A stretch of 27,500 nucleotides of DNA from Chrysomallon squamiferum (Eukaryota > Mollusca > Gastropoda > Neomphalida > Peltospiridae), in NCBI GenBank assembly GCA_012295275.1, contig CM022676.1, positions 10,416,086 through 10,443,585 of the forward strand, in the 5' to 3' direction. Positions 1 to 14,950 of this stretch are shown piece after piece. The notes under the pieces were generated by a model. It made no database searches. It had not been told where the DNA came from and was given only the letters and a program-made list of their open reading frames with translations. Position 1 is the stretch's first letter, and every line of letters begins with the position of its first letter. A program made the translations under genes and the position numbers.

Positions 1-138
1 TGCGCAGCCAGCTGATGTTGTAAAACGTTTCCCTTTCTTGCATGGTGAAGTTGCACTTGAAGATAACCGAGTGGTTGCCCAGCAACGCGACCAGAGTTTT
101 CGCCAGATATATTCGGGGACTGGTACAAAAATACACAT
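1..138 (-). CDS. Gene 1 exon 2 (partial): Ig domain 1
   Basis: Acceptor TTTTTTCTCAG ends at 139; exon starts phase 1 so that G+AT makes Asp. 46 residues are visible, containing the Ig B-strand Cys and C-strand Trp. CpG-rich coding bases contrast with the AT-rich intron. The exon continues past the left edge. Confidence 0.82.
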   Translation of the reverse strand, partial: MCIFVPVPEYIWRKLWSRCWATTRLSSSATSPCKKGKRFTTSAGCA

Positions 139-1167
139 CTGAGAAAAAAATTTAAAAAAAAATTAAAACATTAAAAAGACAACGATAAATAAATAAAAAA
201 ACAAAACGAAAAAAGCTGTTAAAATAATGTTGATCTTCGTGATTAAAATAATTTAAGTAAATAAATAAATAAATAACAACGACAATGATGACGACGACGT
301 CAGCAGCAGCAACAACTACTACTACGACGTCAACAACAACAGTAATAATAAGGTCTAATATTTGCTGTTGTTGTTGTTGTTGTTATTGTCATCATCATCC
401 TCATCCTCATTGTTATTCTCGTAAGCCGAAATTGGAAAGCGATTATTACGTAAGTTTCTTAATGTCATTTATTTGTTTCTTAATGTCATTTATTTGTTTA
501 TTTATATTTTAATTTCAGATTTTCAACAAAAAAAATAAACAAACCAAACAAATGCACAAGACATATTGAATGACGTCACTAATAAGTGCGTTTATTTAAT
601 TTCAAGGAAGATAACTCTGACAGAAACAAAATATATAATGGTTAAGGTATTATTAGACCTTTTTTTGGTGGAATTACCAAATTTTAGTTTCTGTCTGGTA
701 ATACTTACCTAATCTTAGCAATCCATAAACATCAAGAAAAGTCTAAGTTATTATCTAGTTTAAAATTTATGTATATGTATATATCATCAACAATGTTGTA
801 TTTGATAATCTGAGTTGAAAAATTCAACGTTATTTAAGCTTGGATTATTCATATGCAGAATGTTATGGTACTTTGTAATGTACAGGTAGGAAATTCAAAG
901 AAATAAAATTCAAATAAATTATTTATTATTATTATTATTTTTTTTTTTTCTTAATCGAATGATCCTCAAAGCACGCAAAATCTGATTTTGTTAATTAATA
1001 TTGAGCTAATTAAGTGTTTTGTACTGTTGTTGTTGTTGGTGGTGTTGTTGTTGTTTTTTCTCACAAATCACTGCTTGTTAAATGTTAACTTCTCACGTAC
1101 CTTTAGCGAAAATGAATAAAATATTCATCCAGAAGGTATTAAATAAATTTCTGTTAATGGTCATCAT
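1..1167 (-). CDS. Gene 1 (partial): two-exon 5' part of an Ig-superfamily membrane receptor
   Basis: Not recognised by name. Two exons are visible on the minus strand: a signal-peptide exon (1167-1101) and the first 138 nt of an Ig1 exon (138 to the left edge). The joined frame reads through without a stop. The first exon gives a short N-terminal region then a hydrophobic run (W-M-N-I-L-F-I-F-A), typical of a secretory signal. The second starts D-V-Y-F-C and reaches an Ig B-strand cysteine (V-I-F-K-C-N-F-T) and C-strand tryptophan (N-I-S-W-L-R), with sequons at N-H-S, N-F-T and N-I-S. Layout, intron phase 1 and the D-V-Y-x-C start match genes 2 and 4 in this window, so I infer a second Ig domain, stalk and membrane exon off the left edge. 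Inferred role: cell-surface recognition or adhesion; ligand unknown. Confidence 0.75.
139..1100 (-). other. Gene 1 intron 1
   Basis: AT-rich intron with GAC/CAG/TTG trinucleotide tracts at about 281-420, a TTA tract near 918-940 and a TTG/GTT tract near 1023-1055. A perfect TGACGTCA palindrome lies at 571-578. The open frame at 285-512 is low-complexity repeat translation and not a gene. Confidence 0.6.
1101..1167 (-). CDS. Gene 1 exon 1: signal peptide
   Basis: ATG at 1167-1165, followed directly by a second ATG codon; 22 codons plus one base. Hydrophobic core L-F-N-T-F-W-M-N-I-L-F-I-F-A followed by K. Donor GTACGTGA begins at 1100, phase 1, matching the phase of the Ig1 acceptor at 138. 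There is a small chance that another upstream ATG is used. Confidence 0.7.
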
Positions 1168-1302
1168 ACAATTGACGGAGGTCAGCCTGCTGTGAAATGT
1201 TTATTCTATCACGAAACCCTCTTGGCTGACAGAATTGTGATGTAACGGTGGCACGCACGCACAAAGATGTGCAGATTACGTCAGAAATAGTTGCAGAAGC
1301 AT

Positions 1303-1316
1303 GGAAGTGACGTCAT
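1303..1316. promoter_or_regulatory. CRE/ETS-like composite upstream of gene 1
   Basis: GGAAGTGACGTCAT, reading ATGACGTCACTTCC in the sense of gene 1, ends about 136 bp upstream of the gene 1 ATG. The same 14 bases occur upstream of gene 2 at 8984-8997. TGACGTCA is the classic CREB/ATF site and GGAAGT an ETS core. A CRE variant TTACGTCA lies at 1276-1283, and further CRE-type sites at 1550-1557 (TGACGTGA) and 1570-1577 (TGACGTCA). Confidence 0.55.
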
Positions 1317-2222
1317 TAATTTGGGGCATTCAACCGATTCCCGTGCGTAATGTTAACACACAAACAATGACCAGTCTAATCACTAATTTCTACATACTGA
1401 GTGGTTTTAATGTTTTCTGCTTTGACGAAATAGTTCGTAGCGTATTAGATTTCGTTTTATTTGCTTTTATTAGTCGAAACCAAAATCGCCGAAGTAACAG
1501 CCCAACTTCATGTTGAAGCTATTGTTAAAATTAATCTTTTACCTTCTTGTGACGTGAGAATGTATTTTATGACGTCAACAAAGAAGACATTGATGTTTAT
1601 TTATCATGAAACCTATGGATCGTTTTGACGGAAATAATCAGAATTAATGTGTTTGAAACGCGCTGGAATAAAACTTGCCTTCGACTGATTAGTACTTTTC
1701 TTATTTTTGTGAAAGGTAACTGTTCATTTAATTTATTTGCCTTGAAAATTATCACTACCATTAGTATTAGTGCTTTTACTGCTACTATTGAGTTACTACA
1801 TTTACTACTATTACTATTACCAGTTAGATATCCAACAATAATGTTTAAATAACTTTGATACGTCCAAATTAAAAATTGAAAAAAATAAATCCCAAATATT
1901 TCGTCTAATTTTTCAGTGTACACCCTAAATTAAATAAATAAATAAATAAATAAATATATAAATATATATTATAAATAATTTTTGCATTTCCAGTTTCCAA
2001 ATGTCCAGATCAAAAAAACAACAACAAAAAAAAAAAAAAACACAAAAAAAACAACTGATATGGGTCAAACCTCTTTAAATTGCACAGCACAACTTTATTT
2101 ACGTGAGGATCTTCAGTTTTCACACTGTTAAATAAATAGTAAGTTAAAATACTGTGATGTGTATAATATCTGTAACTATCTACATGTGAGGTTTTCAGTC
2201 CGATTTTGTATGCACATGTTCT

Positions 2223-2324
2223 CACGTGTTTACAATCCAAACACTTGGTCGGAAGTTAATTGTTGCGCAAGCGCAGGAAACACCCTGCCAATCACACGCG
2301 CTACTGCTACCAACCCATAGCAAC
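2223..2324. promoter_or_regulatory. Compact promoter-like patch without an assigned gene
   Basis: Within about 100 bp lie CACGTG (2223-2228, E-box), CGGAAG (2250-2255, ETS core), TGCGCAAGCGCA (2264-2275, one mismatch to the NRF1 site), CCAAT (2288-2292) and CCATAGCAAC (2315-2324, like an RFX X-box half). CpG is locally high against a poor background. It could be a distal promoter of gene 1, about 1.1 kb from its ATG, or serve an unseen noncoding transcript. Confidence 0.4.
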
Positions 2325-2927
2325 GCAATTAGACTGTTAACTGTGGTATAATTTTTAAAAAAAGAAAAGAGAGAGAAAAAATAGGAATTTTCATAACTGA
2401 CCTGGATTTTTCTTTAAATATTCATAAATAATGAACAGAGTACGTGACAAGGAACCGTGTCACGTAAAGGTTCTGATGCAGAGAATGGGACTCGTTTTGA
2501 AAACGTGACTCGAAGAGGGGATATTTTGCTAACAATGGGACATAATCACTCTTGATCATCGCTTTGGGACACCAGTCTATGCTAAAAATAGATCTAAACA
2601 GAAATGATCTGTCGTGTAGCTGATGAAAGAAGGCAGAAAAATGTTACGTTCGTAAATAGGTATGGATGAATGAACGGATGCAGGTTAGATCTGTTCTTAA
2701 ACATGTGTACCTAAAAATAAATTCATACAGATACGTGCATGCATACATATATATCTATACATACATATATACATATACACACATATATACATAAACATAC
2801 GAACCCATGCACAAATGCATACATGAATGCTGCGTAAATACGTAAGTATATAAATATTTTTACATAACACGATAACAACAGCAACAATTACATCTTCATC
2901 ATCATCAACAACGACAATAGTAATAAT

Positions 2928-3014
2928 AATATTTATTATTATTATTATTATTATTGCAATTATTATTACTATTAATATTATTATTATAATTATTATTATT
3001 ATTATTAATATTGC

Positions 3015-3054
<40 letters not shown>

Positions 3055-3056
3055 GC
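2928..3056. repeat. TTA/ATT microsatellite
   Basis: Interrupted ATT array; its long open frames of poly-Ile or poly-Asn on the minus strand are repeat translations. Confidence 0.9.
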
Positions 3057-3592
3057 TATATACACATAACAATAAAAAAGGAACAAAAACAATGATGACC
3101 AAATTAAGAACAGCAACAACATAAACAACAACAACAACAACAACAACAAACGGTTTATTGTGTTTCAGAAAGAGATTCTCATGGGAAGCAAACCTGAAAA
3201 CAAAGCAGGAAGGAACGTTTGAAAATTTGGTTGTGAATTCTAAGGATATATAATTTTACAATTTAAACATTTTGTAATAAACACATATTATTATTGCTCT
3301 TTATATTATAACTCTTCTTCTTCTTTTTATTATTATTATTATTACCATCATCATCATCATGATTATGATCATCATAATCGTCGTTATTATTTATTTTATT
3401 TTATCTATCTATCTATCTATCTATTCACTGACAAAGACATGATTTAGCAATATAAAAAATATATGCGCACAAATGTAGATTGCAAAATTATATTGTAAAT
3501 TACGATTATTAATACAATTATGATATTGTGTAAAATCAATTTGTTGTGTTATGTTGTGTCTATGAGTTCTTGCTAGAAATACATATAGACAT

Positions 3593-3631
3593 GTGTACGG
3601 ACATAAACAGTCACACATACATAGAAACACG

Positions 3632-3667
<36 letters not shown>

Positions 3668-3866
3668 TATATACATACATATGTATATATATCTATCTAC
3701 ATATATGTATCTATATATGTGTGTGTGTGTGTATATATATATATACACACACAAATTATATATATATATATATATATATACACATACACACACACACATA
3801 TATGTATATATCTATATATCTATGTATCTATCTATATACATATACATATATATATATGTATGTATG

Positions 3867-3929
<63 letters not shown>

Positions 3930-3950
3930 ATATATATATATATATATATC
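3593..3950. repeat. Compound CATA/CA/TA/TATC microsatellite
   Basis: Mixed tetranucleotide and dinucleotide arrays, including about 15 TATC units at 3867-3928 followed by a TA run to about 3949. Confidence 0.9.
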
Positions 3951-4671
3951 ATCATGTGTACAACACTTGACTCTGTTTATTTCTTGCTATGACGTCATTA
4001 ACACGATTAAGGACCGGACACGGGTGTCTTCCCATTTGGTAGATTCCCAGTTCGTATAATTCCCATTTCGTAGAAAAACCTGGTTTATTGTTATTCGTTT
4101 TGACATATTGGAAGGGTAAATTACAAACAAGTTTAAGTCTAAATCGAAGCAGAAGACAAAAGAGAATCAGAATATCAGATGCACACATGACGTGTCAACT
4201 GATCAACACAACTGAGAGAAGCTCGTGAATGAACGAAAAATTAAAGAAAAAGGACTTAAAAACATGCACTGTATACATTTGTATCATTTATTTCGAGCAA
4301 TTAACTATTAAATTAAATTTCTATTTATATAATTTGTAAAGAAGAAAGATTGTTAAAGCGTGGTATCGTTAAGCGAGATGTTACTGTATTTGTACAATAA
4401 TAATCGCTTTCCAAATAATCTGGAGCAGTTCATTATAATGACTGAGGTAAAACCAAACATGTCAGTAAGACCACTGAACCACATTTAGCCTTTCTACGAA
4501 ATGGGATTCTACCATATGGGACTAAGCCCACACATCACATCCTTATATATGTGTGTGTGTGTGTGTGTGTGTAAAAAAACACAAAATTAGAGAGAACAAT
4601 AGACAAAATTGATATAAAAAAAAGGAATAGAGGGATACGTTCATGGAGAGATTACCTGACTAATCTTGTTA

Positions 4672-8694
<4,023 letters not shown>

Positions 8695-8734
8695 TTTCTT
8701 CTTTTCTAGCCTTTCCAAGTAGTGTCTTCTTTGC

Positions 8735-8742
8735 TGACGTCA
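8735..8742. promoter_or_regulatory. CRE palindrome just upstream of gene 2 ATG
   Basis: TGACGTCA about 41 bp upstream of the gene 2 start codon, next to an AT-rich TATATTAT-like stretch (8742-8753). Transcription start is not determined. Confidence 0.5.
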
Positions 8743-8983
8743 TATAATATTTTTAGGTGAAATGTAAATGATTTTTAAGAACGAAGGTGGACAAATTAAA
8801 ATCAATCATATAAATGCAAATTATAAGTTTTACTGATAAAAACTATTTCCATTATTTTCGGCTAAAGCAGTAAGAAGATTTCAAAATAATTATTTTAAAT
8901 TCAAAATCATTTCTAATAGAAGGGAGCTGTACGTGCCATGCATTGGTGACCCCTATCGCGTAGAACCGCGTGCTTATGTGATC

Positions 8984-8997
8984 GGAAGTGACGTCAT
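8984..8997. promoter_or_regulatory. CRE/ETS-like composite upstream of gene 2
   Basis: GGAAGTGACGTCAT, preceded by C to give CGGAAGTGACGTCA; identical over 14 bases with 1303-1316 upstream of gene 1 and in the same orientation relative to its gene. About 290 bp upstream of the gene 2 ATG, in a CpG-richer patch (about 8930-9000). Confidence 0.55.
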
Positions 8998-9915
8998 ATG
9001 AATAGCTATAAATAATAAAAATTAAAATTAAAATTAAAACAAATAATAATGAATTATAAACAAACAAACAAATAAATAGTTCATTAAATTTTCTTTCATT
9101 AACGTTTTAAACCAGATACTGGGGTTGAAGAACAAATGAAAAATAAAAAAATAAAAAATATATTAATAATCCTTATTCGTAATCTTCAAATTCCCCTTTA
9201 TTTTGTTCTTGTAAATTAATCAGAGTTTAAAAGTGGGGGAGGGGAGGGGGGGCGCTGTTGTTGCTTAGTGTGATATTTATTTATTTATTGTTTTATTATT
9301 CTTGTCTTTTACATAACAGCTGTTGACGATCATTCTTTTGGATATGAAAAAAAAGAAAGAGATAACACGAAAGAAAATGATTTTGTAGTTACTTCATGTC
9401 AGGTTTTGTATCATTTACAAGAAAATAGTTTACAAACTGTAAACTGCATTTTATAACTAAACTCAGTATTTAAAATAAAAATAATAAAGTCAAGAATTAA
9501 TCAAATAAATAAAATTATAATTAAATAAATAGATTAAAATTAAATAAATAGATTAAAATTAAAATTATTAAATAAATATTCAAGATGTAAACGTAATCTC
9601 GTGAATTCCCGCGGAGTACGAGAAACATGGTGCCAAAAGATGTTTACCAAAAGAAAATTTCTGTAAATGTGTGATAATCTTTTTCTCAGTATCTGTGCGA
9701 CTTGGATATGCAGTTTGGTTATTATGTTCTGTAAGTATAATCTTTGAGTACAACGATCCGAAAACGTCACAACGGATAAGAAAATGTATCAGCAAACCTG
9801 CACAATATCAACATAAAAACGTTTATTATTTATCGTAAGCCATTAATCGGGGCAGCCATGGCCGGTGCATAACCCACATCAATTATTTGCGTCTTATTAT
9901 TTCTTAAACATAAAA

Positions 9916-10015
9916 ATGAAAAAAAGAATTACGTTATTTTTTTTTTATATTATTATTTTGTTTTACGACTTATTGTTTCTGCGAGTCTTTTTCACGGGAA
10001 AAGAATGGTTGCTAT
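9916..10015 (+). CDS. Gene 3 exon 1: candidate signal peptide
   Basis: ATG at 9916 opens M-K-K-R-I-T-L then a hydrophobic run F-F-F-Y-I-I-I-L-F-Y-D-L-L-F-L. A GTAAAAGT donor at 10016 ends it in phase 1, as the Ig1 acceptor needs. It lies just after a CpG-richer patch. Doubts: an Asp within the core, a long tail after it, a middling donor, and the joined codon would be Tyr where genes 1, 2 and 4 have Asp or Asn. Confidence 0.38.
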
Positions 10016-10442
10016 GTAAAAGTGTATTACATGTTGATACAGTGTTCTGTTTAAGATAATATTGAAAACACAGGCAAATGGAAATTAATTATAATTATAT
10101 AAAATATTAAGCTTCATGAACAGCTGAGCAAATATCCATTTTTTTTTTTTTTTACACACACACACACACACACGTTTCAGAATAAAAATGAATGATGTAT
10201 TTGAAATAATTATCCAAATCTGTTTCCCAGATAGATGAAAAATTGAAATTTATTCAGGGTGGAACTATCCTTAATGAACAACACTATATAATTACATAAA
10301 AATCTTAGTAAGGAAAGAAAATAAATAAATAAGTAAAAGATATTTAAAGGAATTAATAAGTTTTTACTTTCATGCATATCAAGTCAGTATGCCTTTATGT
10401 ACATACATAACCAATAAATAATTTTTTTAATCAGAACACTTT

Positions 10443-10514
<72 letters not shown>

Positions 10515-13500
10515 CCAAGACATATTAATAGCTTTTGCACCATCATTATAATAACCATCACCATCACCTTGATTCTTGTTATTTCAGATATACATATTGG
10601 TGAGAGTGTAAAAGTTTTAAAACTGATAAATGTCAGCTCACCTCTTGGAAAAACTAATGTGACGCTGAAATGTAACATTGAAAAAGAACAAGAAGGTGAA
10701 AACTACACAGTTACCTGGTCAAGAAAAAGACAAAACGAGGAAGAGTTCAGACCCATTTGTGAATACAGTGTTGGAAAAACTATTGAATATTATTCAAACC
10801 TTGGCAACCACATATACCACAGGACAAAAGTTTATTTCAGTTTAAATCCGGATGCCTTTATACTCCAGTTTGATGAAATTGTGTGCTTTGATGCAGGAAT
10901 ATACAGATGTACTGTTTCTGGTTTCAGAGGTGATGAAAAACAGTATGAAGAGTTGGTTTTTTCCATTAAAGGTGGGTTCAGTTAATTTTCTTCTGTAAAA
11001 AAAAAAGCCTAGGATCCTATAAAAATAAAGACATCTTGCATGCCTTTCTGCATCTTTAACTGTACCTGGTCCGATACAAATAAATGGTCCTATAAAATTA
11101 TTAACATGTCAGTGTTATTATTTTACTTTTTGGGGTAAAACTGTCATAACTCACAAGAAAGTAGGATGATAGGAATACTGTTGCAAACACTCAAATGCTG
11201 CTGCTTCAAGTCTGCTGTTCTAATTGGGATGTTGCTGGAGAAGTTTCTGAAGATAGAATAAACAGATCCACCCAGTATCCTATATTATGACATGGCTAGA
11301 GAAACATGGCATTCTGCAAAGTATTTGTAAACTGTACCCTTTTCCATTATACTTCGTTAATTAATTAATAAGATCTGATTTAATTAAACACTGTTGATAA
11401 CAGGCAAAACATGATTTAGAAAAATGCTGAATATATATTTAAGACTATTTCTTCATAAAATATGACAGTCTGAGATATTTTCAGATCTATGCTTTGTGTT
11501 GTTATACTTCATTATTATTTAAGATTGGACAGCTAAAAAACAAAACTAGGTAGAAGAATGCTGAATATATTTAAGATTGTTTCTTCTTAAAACATGGCAG
11601 TACATATATTTTAAAGATTTATGCTTTTGCTGTTATACTTCATTATTATTTAAGACTGGATAGCAAAACAAAACAAAACATGATTTAGAAGAATGCTGAA
11701 TATATTTAGACTATGTCCTTGGACTCACCTTGAATTAATTCAGAGTTATTCACCCTTGAGTCTTTATCACAGACATCATTGAATTTCCCTGATTGTTTAT
11801 TTTATTTTATTTTTTATTATTATTATTATTTTTTTTTTTTACTATTTTATGGTAGGTGGGGATTGGTAATTTTTATTTTATTCTTCCTCAGTTTCATTCA
11901 GTTACCACTGAACTGCCTTATTTCTGAGTAATGATGGTAAGCTAACACTATTAAAAAGATTGGACAAGTAAAAATAATATATCTGGAAGTTGTGCAGAAT
12001 ATATATATATATATATCTGTTTCTTTGCATCATAGAAGTTACATGATGAAGTAATTTTTTATGACCATAAAAGCACTTGCATTTCAGGAATACCTCATCT
12101 TATATCAATGACAGTGACACCAATGAAAGATAAAATGAATGTCAAGGACGTTATCAGTGTCTCTTGTTCGGCATTCGTTTCTAGGCCACCTCTTCCGTTT
12201 TGGTGGTTCATCAAAGTTGATAACCTTCTGTACAATGTCACAGACAGAGTGCAACCAGTCACAGAAACTGTGGAGTATAGCAGTAAATTGTGCTTGTTGA
12301 AACACATAAGTAAACTGAAAATGACCTTGACATTCACCGGTCATGACATCCGAGTGTTGTGTATGCTGTATCAGCGACCTGTGAACAGGTCATCGGGTTT
12401 ACGAAGATGTTCAAAACTGTGCAATATGACCAAAGCATTTTCAGTGATAGGTAATTTCTAAAAAAAGCAAAATTTTAAATTTTAAAATAAATTAAAAATA
12501 AATTAAAAAATAAGGATGAAAGCTAGAAAAAAAAAAATTAATTTAAATTTAATGGTAGAATTTGAAGACGAGGAAATGAGGTATGTTAGAATTTAAAATG
12601 AATAAAAAAATATCTAGATTATATATATATTTTTTTAAAATAAATTTTTATTTACTTTTTGATTTTTTGATTTATGTGTAAGTAATTTTTTTTTTTTTAG
12701 TGTTTGTTTTATTCATTTGCATTTATTTACTTATTTATTTATTTTATTCATTTTTTTATTAATTTATTTTATTCATTTTTATTTATTCATTTTTATTTAT
12801 TTATTGTATTAATTAATTAATTAATTTATTTAATTTACTGTATTAATTTATTTATTTATTGTTTATTTATTTATTGTTAATTTATTTATTGCTTGCAATT
12901 AATTATTAGATGTTTCTACGGTTATTAACTTGTATATACTTCTATGAAAACTTGGACACACACACACAGACACACACACACACACACTGTTGATCTTTGA
13001 TTTCACAAACTAATTGAGAGGGAGCATCACTCCCAAAAAATGTGAAAGTCTGTGAAATCATAAATGTAAACATTATCCCTAAATTTGACCAAAACATCAA
13101 ACTTTAATATAATAATGACAGAACAATATACAGACATAAAATCAAAGTAAACAAATGACATACAGTATATGTAAAGGAAAATTGTACAGTAGCAAAAAAT
13201 GTGGGTGAAATTTTGTTAGACTACGATGGTTATGGGTTCAGTTGTAAAAAAATTCTCATGCCTTGATGGAATGTGAGTTGAGAGTCTTTAGTGGGATTCA
13301 GAATAATTTCACAGCATCCAGAGGTAAGGATTCAAGTGGAAAATGGTGGCAAATCAAAATGTGAAGTTTTTTTCCAAGATACCTATCATCAAGGGTCAAC
13401 AGTGCACAAATACACACATAGATACATCCATACACACATGCATACACACATATATTCACATGCATACACACAACATACAAAATAAACAACATTGTCTATA

Positions 13501-14281
13501 AAAAATTTATTTATTTGTAGGAGTATTTCTCTAATAAATTATACATGTACCTAATTTTTTGTTATCTCATGTCAGTACACGTGTGTGTGTGTGTGTGTGT
13601 ATGTGTGTGTGTGTGGGTATATATATATACACATACACACATGTACATATATATATATATATATTTTAGGACCTACTGAAAAAGAGAAATCAAATGCATT
13701 AGGTAAAGTTTTGGGTTTTGAAACTTTTATGACCTATTACTATTATTATAAAATGATTAATTGTAGGAAAAATGATTTTGTTGGTTTTTATTAATTAATC
13801 AGGCTAAAGCATTAATTTGAATTTTTGGTGTATGTGTCAATTTGTCTGCATTAACCTGAAATTTGTATATGTCTGTTTGTGTCTGCATCAATTTTGAAAT
13901 TTGTGTGTGTGGTTTCTGCATGCATGTTCATTGAAATATTTGATTTGATTGCATTCAGACAGGTTTTTGATATTTTATTTCGTATTTGTTGTTTATTCAT
14001 TCAGTTACACATGCATATTTTATTTATATATTTACTTATTTATATTGCTATTCATTCATTTACTTAAGTTTATACTTCACCACCATTTATTCACTTTTGA
14101 TTTATCTGTTTATTTATTTATTTATTACCTTGTATTACTTCTCATTTACCTGTTTGCTTATATTGTTATCTATTTTTTATTTTCAGGGAATGCATTGAGT
14201 ATTGTAGCAACAGTTTTCGCAAGTGTAGGAGTTACAGTTATTGTAATTTTATTGATCAGAAAATTCTTCCCTAATTTATAA
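9916..14281 (+). CDS. Gene 3: two-Ig-domain type I membrane receptor with short tail
   Basis: Exons 9916-10015 (tentative), 10588-10971, 12088-12450, 13670-13702, 14187-14281; 975 nt, 324 residues, all junctions phase 1. Residues 1-33 signal peptide candidate; 34-161 Ig1 (V-T-L-K-C, V-T-W-S, then F-D-A-G-I-Y-R-C); 162-282 Ig2 (S-V-S-C, L-P-F-W-W-F, Y-N-V-T-D, ending R-C-S-K-L-C); 283-293 stalk; 294-324 membrane segment (V-A-T-V-F-A-S-V-G-V-T-V-I-V-I-L-L) and tail I-R-K-F-F-P-N-L then TAA. Sequons in Ig1: N-V-S, N-V-T, N-Y-T; in Ig2: N-V-T, N-R-S, N-M-T. Sequence is CpG-poor compared with the Ig exons of genes 1, 2 and 4, which may mean germline methylation. Role inferred as for gene 2. Confidence 0.8.
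10016..10587 (+). repeat. Gene 3 intron 1 with CT microsatellite
   Basis: Poly-T and CA tract at 10139-10173, and a long CT array at 10448-10512 about 75 bp before the Ig1 acceptor. Otherwise AT-rich unique sequence. Confidence 0.75.
10588..10971 (+). CDS. Gene 3 exon 2: Ig domain 1
   Basis: 384 nt. Acceptor TTGTTATTTCAG; donor GTGGGT at 10972, phase 1. V-set-like pattern: N-V-T-L-K-C, Y-T-V-T-W, then I-V-C-F-D-A-G-I-Y-R-C with the same extra Cys 8 residues before the F-strand Cys as genes 2 and 4. A further Cys in P-I-C-E-Y may pair with it. Confidence 0.88.
11406..11712 (+). repeat. 134 bp tandem repeat in gene 3 intron 2
   Basis: ATGCTGAATATAT recurs at 11424, 11558 and 11693, so the period is 134-135 bp, with shared flanks (GTTATACTTCATTATTATTT; GATTTAGAA). 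About 2.3 diverged copies. A weaker partial copy may lie near 11955-12030. The rest of intron 10972-12087 is unremarkable. Confidence 0.75.
12088..12450 (+). CDS. Gene 3 exon 3: Ig domain 2
   Basis: 363 nt. Acceptor TTGCATTTCAG; donor GTAATTTC at 12451. Core C-S-A-F-V-S-R-P-P-L-P-F-W-W-F, sequon Y-N-V-T-D, mid Cys in K-L-C-L-L, V-L-C-M-L, terminal R-C-S-K-L-C. Aligns with Ig2 of genes 2 and 4 along its length. Confidence 0.88.
12451..13669 (+). other. Gene 3 intron 3
   Basis: Very AT-rich, with TTTA/ATTT runs at about 12600-12900, a CA tract at 12956-12987, CATA repeats at 13420-13480 and a GT tract at 13579-13616. Nothing in it looks like an exon. Confidence 0.65.
13670..13702 (+). CDS. Gene 3 exon 4: 33 nt stalk exon
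   Basis: Acceptor ATATTTTAG directly after a TA repeat; donor GTAAAGTT at 13703. Encodes P-T-E-K-E-K-S-N-A-L, phase 1 at both ends, like the stalk exon of gene 2. Confidence 0.62.
   Translation, partial: DLLKKRNQMH
14187..14281 (+). CDS. Gene 3 exon 5: transmembrane segment and stop
   Basis: Acceptor TTATTTTCAG; 95 nt ending with TAA 14279-14281. About 20 hydrophobic residues followed by I-R-K-F-F-P-N-L. Phase 1 start gives G-N-A-L-S-I-V. Confidence 0.78.
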
Positions 14282-14325
14282 TGTCACATCTTCGAGAAGA
14301 AAAAAACAACAACACTAGAAAAACA

Positions 14326-14517
14326 GTAAGAACCAAAATCTTTTTATTACTAATTTTAAAACAGAGGCCTCAAACCAGTTTTGAAAGTTAAAATGAATAC
14401 ATAGCAGTATGATTAGATTATTAACACCTTTGGTGTATTCATTATTAGCATTAATATCATTATCTGTTTAACTGCATTTTTACTCTTGTTGTTGTTCTTT
14501 TTTCTTCTTTTTTTCAG
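14326..14517 (+). other. Possible intron in the gene 3 3' UTR
   Basis: GTAAGA donor at 14326, 45 nt after the stop, and a strong TTCTTTTTTTCAG acceptor ending at 14517. Spacing is short enough that it need not trigger nonsense-mediated decay. Splice-site match only. Confidence 0.3.
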
Positions 14518-14628
14518 AAATTTATTTTGATGTTCTACTATCGCCAAAAAATCATTCATCTAATGGAAGATGAAGAAGAGCTTAATTTAAATGCAGAGTT
14601 ACCAAGTAGTTGTTTGTCAGAGATTTTT

Positions 14629-14691
<63 letters not shown>

Positions 14692-14909
14692 TAAAAAGGA
14701 CTGAATTGCTGTTTAAGGCTGGAACCAAACAGTATAGACAATTGACCTACTTTCAACAACAACAACAACAAAATATATTAAAGGATTCAAATTATATTTC
14801 CAAACAAAAGGTGTTTCTTTCTTGCAACCTGACTTTCCTAGTAATAAATTCTTTCAGTAGAATAAAAAAAAAAAAAAAAGGAATGCAAAAAAACTGTCAT
14901 TATTTTTCA

Positions 14910-14950
<41 letters not shown>

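Larger units (their letters stand above)
1168..4671. other. Region between gene 1 start and gene 2 end
   Basis: No coding exon that I can support. It holds the inferred gene 1 promoter (about 1170-1580), a CpG-richer promoter-like patch (about 2220-2335), large microsatellite blocks (2928-3056, 3593-3950) and unique AT-rich sequence. Open frames here either start without ATG or are repeat translations. A perfect CRE palindrome is at 3990-3997, and a possible minus-strand AATAAA for gene 2 at 4292-4287. Confidence 0.6.
8695..9915. other. Head-to-head intergenic region between genes 2 and 3
   Basis: Shared upstream space of the divergent genes. CpG-richer patches at about 8930-9000 (gene 2 side) and 9590-9870 (gene 3 side) flank AT-rich sequence with AAT/AAAT runs (about 9470-9575) and a G-rich run at 9234-9253. 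ACGTCAC, a CRE half site, is at 9764-9770. The open frames here lack support as genes. Confidence 0.5.

Noticed and set aside
1597-1923. 108-codon minus-strand open frame near the gene 1 promoter
   Set aside because: Starts with a non-ATG codon, has no domain pattern or repeat-free conservation, and overlaps another frame; likely chance.
3546-3992. Overlapping Tyr/Ile/His-rich open frames
   Set aside because: Products of CATA/TATC/TA microsatellites.
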